A stretch of 5,967 nucleotides of DNA from Klenkia sp. (GTDB lineage: Bacteria > Actinomycetota > Actinomycetes > Mycobacteriales > Geodermatophilaceae): the NCBI GenBank assembly GCA_025966215.1, contig JAOPVM010000213.1:1-5967 (forward strand), written 5' to 3'. Made by a program: the position numbers and the translations under genes. Shown here piece by piece: positions 5,929 to 5,967 of the stretch; position 1 is the first letter of the stretch, and each line of letters begins with the position of its first letter. A model generated the notes under the pieces. That model was not told the DNA's origin and ran no database searches. It saw only the letters and a list, made by a program, of their open reading frames with translations.

Positions 5929-5967
5929 CGCGGCCCGGCGCTCGGCGCGCGTGGGCGGGGTCGGCGG

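Noticed and set aside
1..5967. tRNA, rRNA, CRISPR array, insertion sequence or integration site
   Set aside because: No spaced direct repeats, transposase, integrase, terminal inverted repeats or tRNA-like folds were seen on either strand. Base composition looks even throughout.

Overview
The window is very GC-rich, with codons ending almost always in G or C. It carries a mycothiol synthase gene, which points to an actinobacterium. The order glnR-mshD followed by phosphate-uptake genes resembles that of mycobacteria and other Actinobacteria. A Geodermatophilaceae-like or related origin is possible, but this is only an impression.

Layout: (1) 1-303, the C-terminal DNA-binding half of an OmpR/PhoB-type response regulator, best matched to GlnR. 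(2) 242-1261, mshD, two tandem GNAT domains, last enzyme of mycothiol synthesis; its real start is uncertain. (3) 1262-1587, a 326-base gap with a near-ideal PHO box (two GTTCACC units 11 bases apart), a strong 32-base hairpin, and a possible 40-codon reading frame with its own ribosome-binding site. That frame ends in a 4-base overlap with the next gene. (4) 1588-4441, pstC-pstA-pstB, the two membrane subunits and the ATPase of the high-affinity phosphate ABC transporter, packed as one operon. (5) 4442-4518, a convergent intergenic region with two hairpins, probably a two-way terminator. (6) 4519-5928 and probably beyond the right edge, minus strand, a membrane-anchored LytR-CpsA-Psr (LCP) protein with a LytR_C tail. 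Its LCP domain has lost several of the family's catalytic Arg/Asp residues.

How it works together: phosphate starvation would act through PhoP on the PHO box to turn on pstCAB. The phosphate-binding protein PstS, usually encoded just upstream of pstC, is absent, as is phoU. The binding protein must be encoded elsewhere or has been lost here. The place where pstS would lie holds a structured leader instead. That leader is the most unusual part of the window, followed by the degenerate LCP domain.
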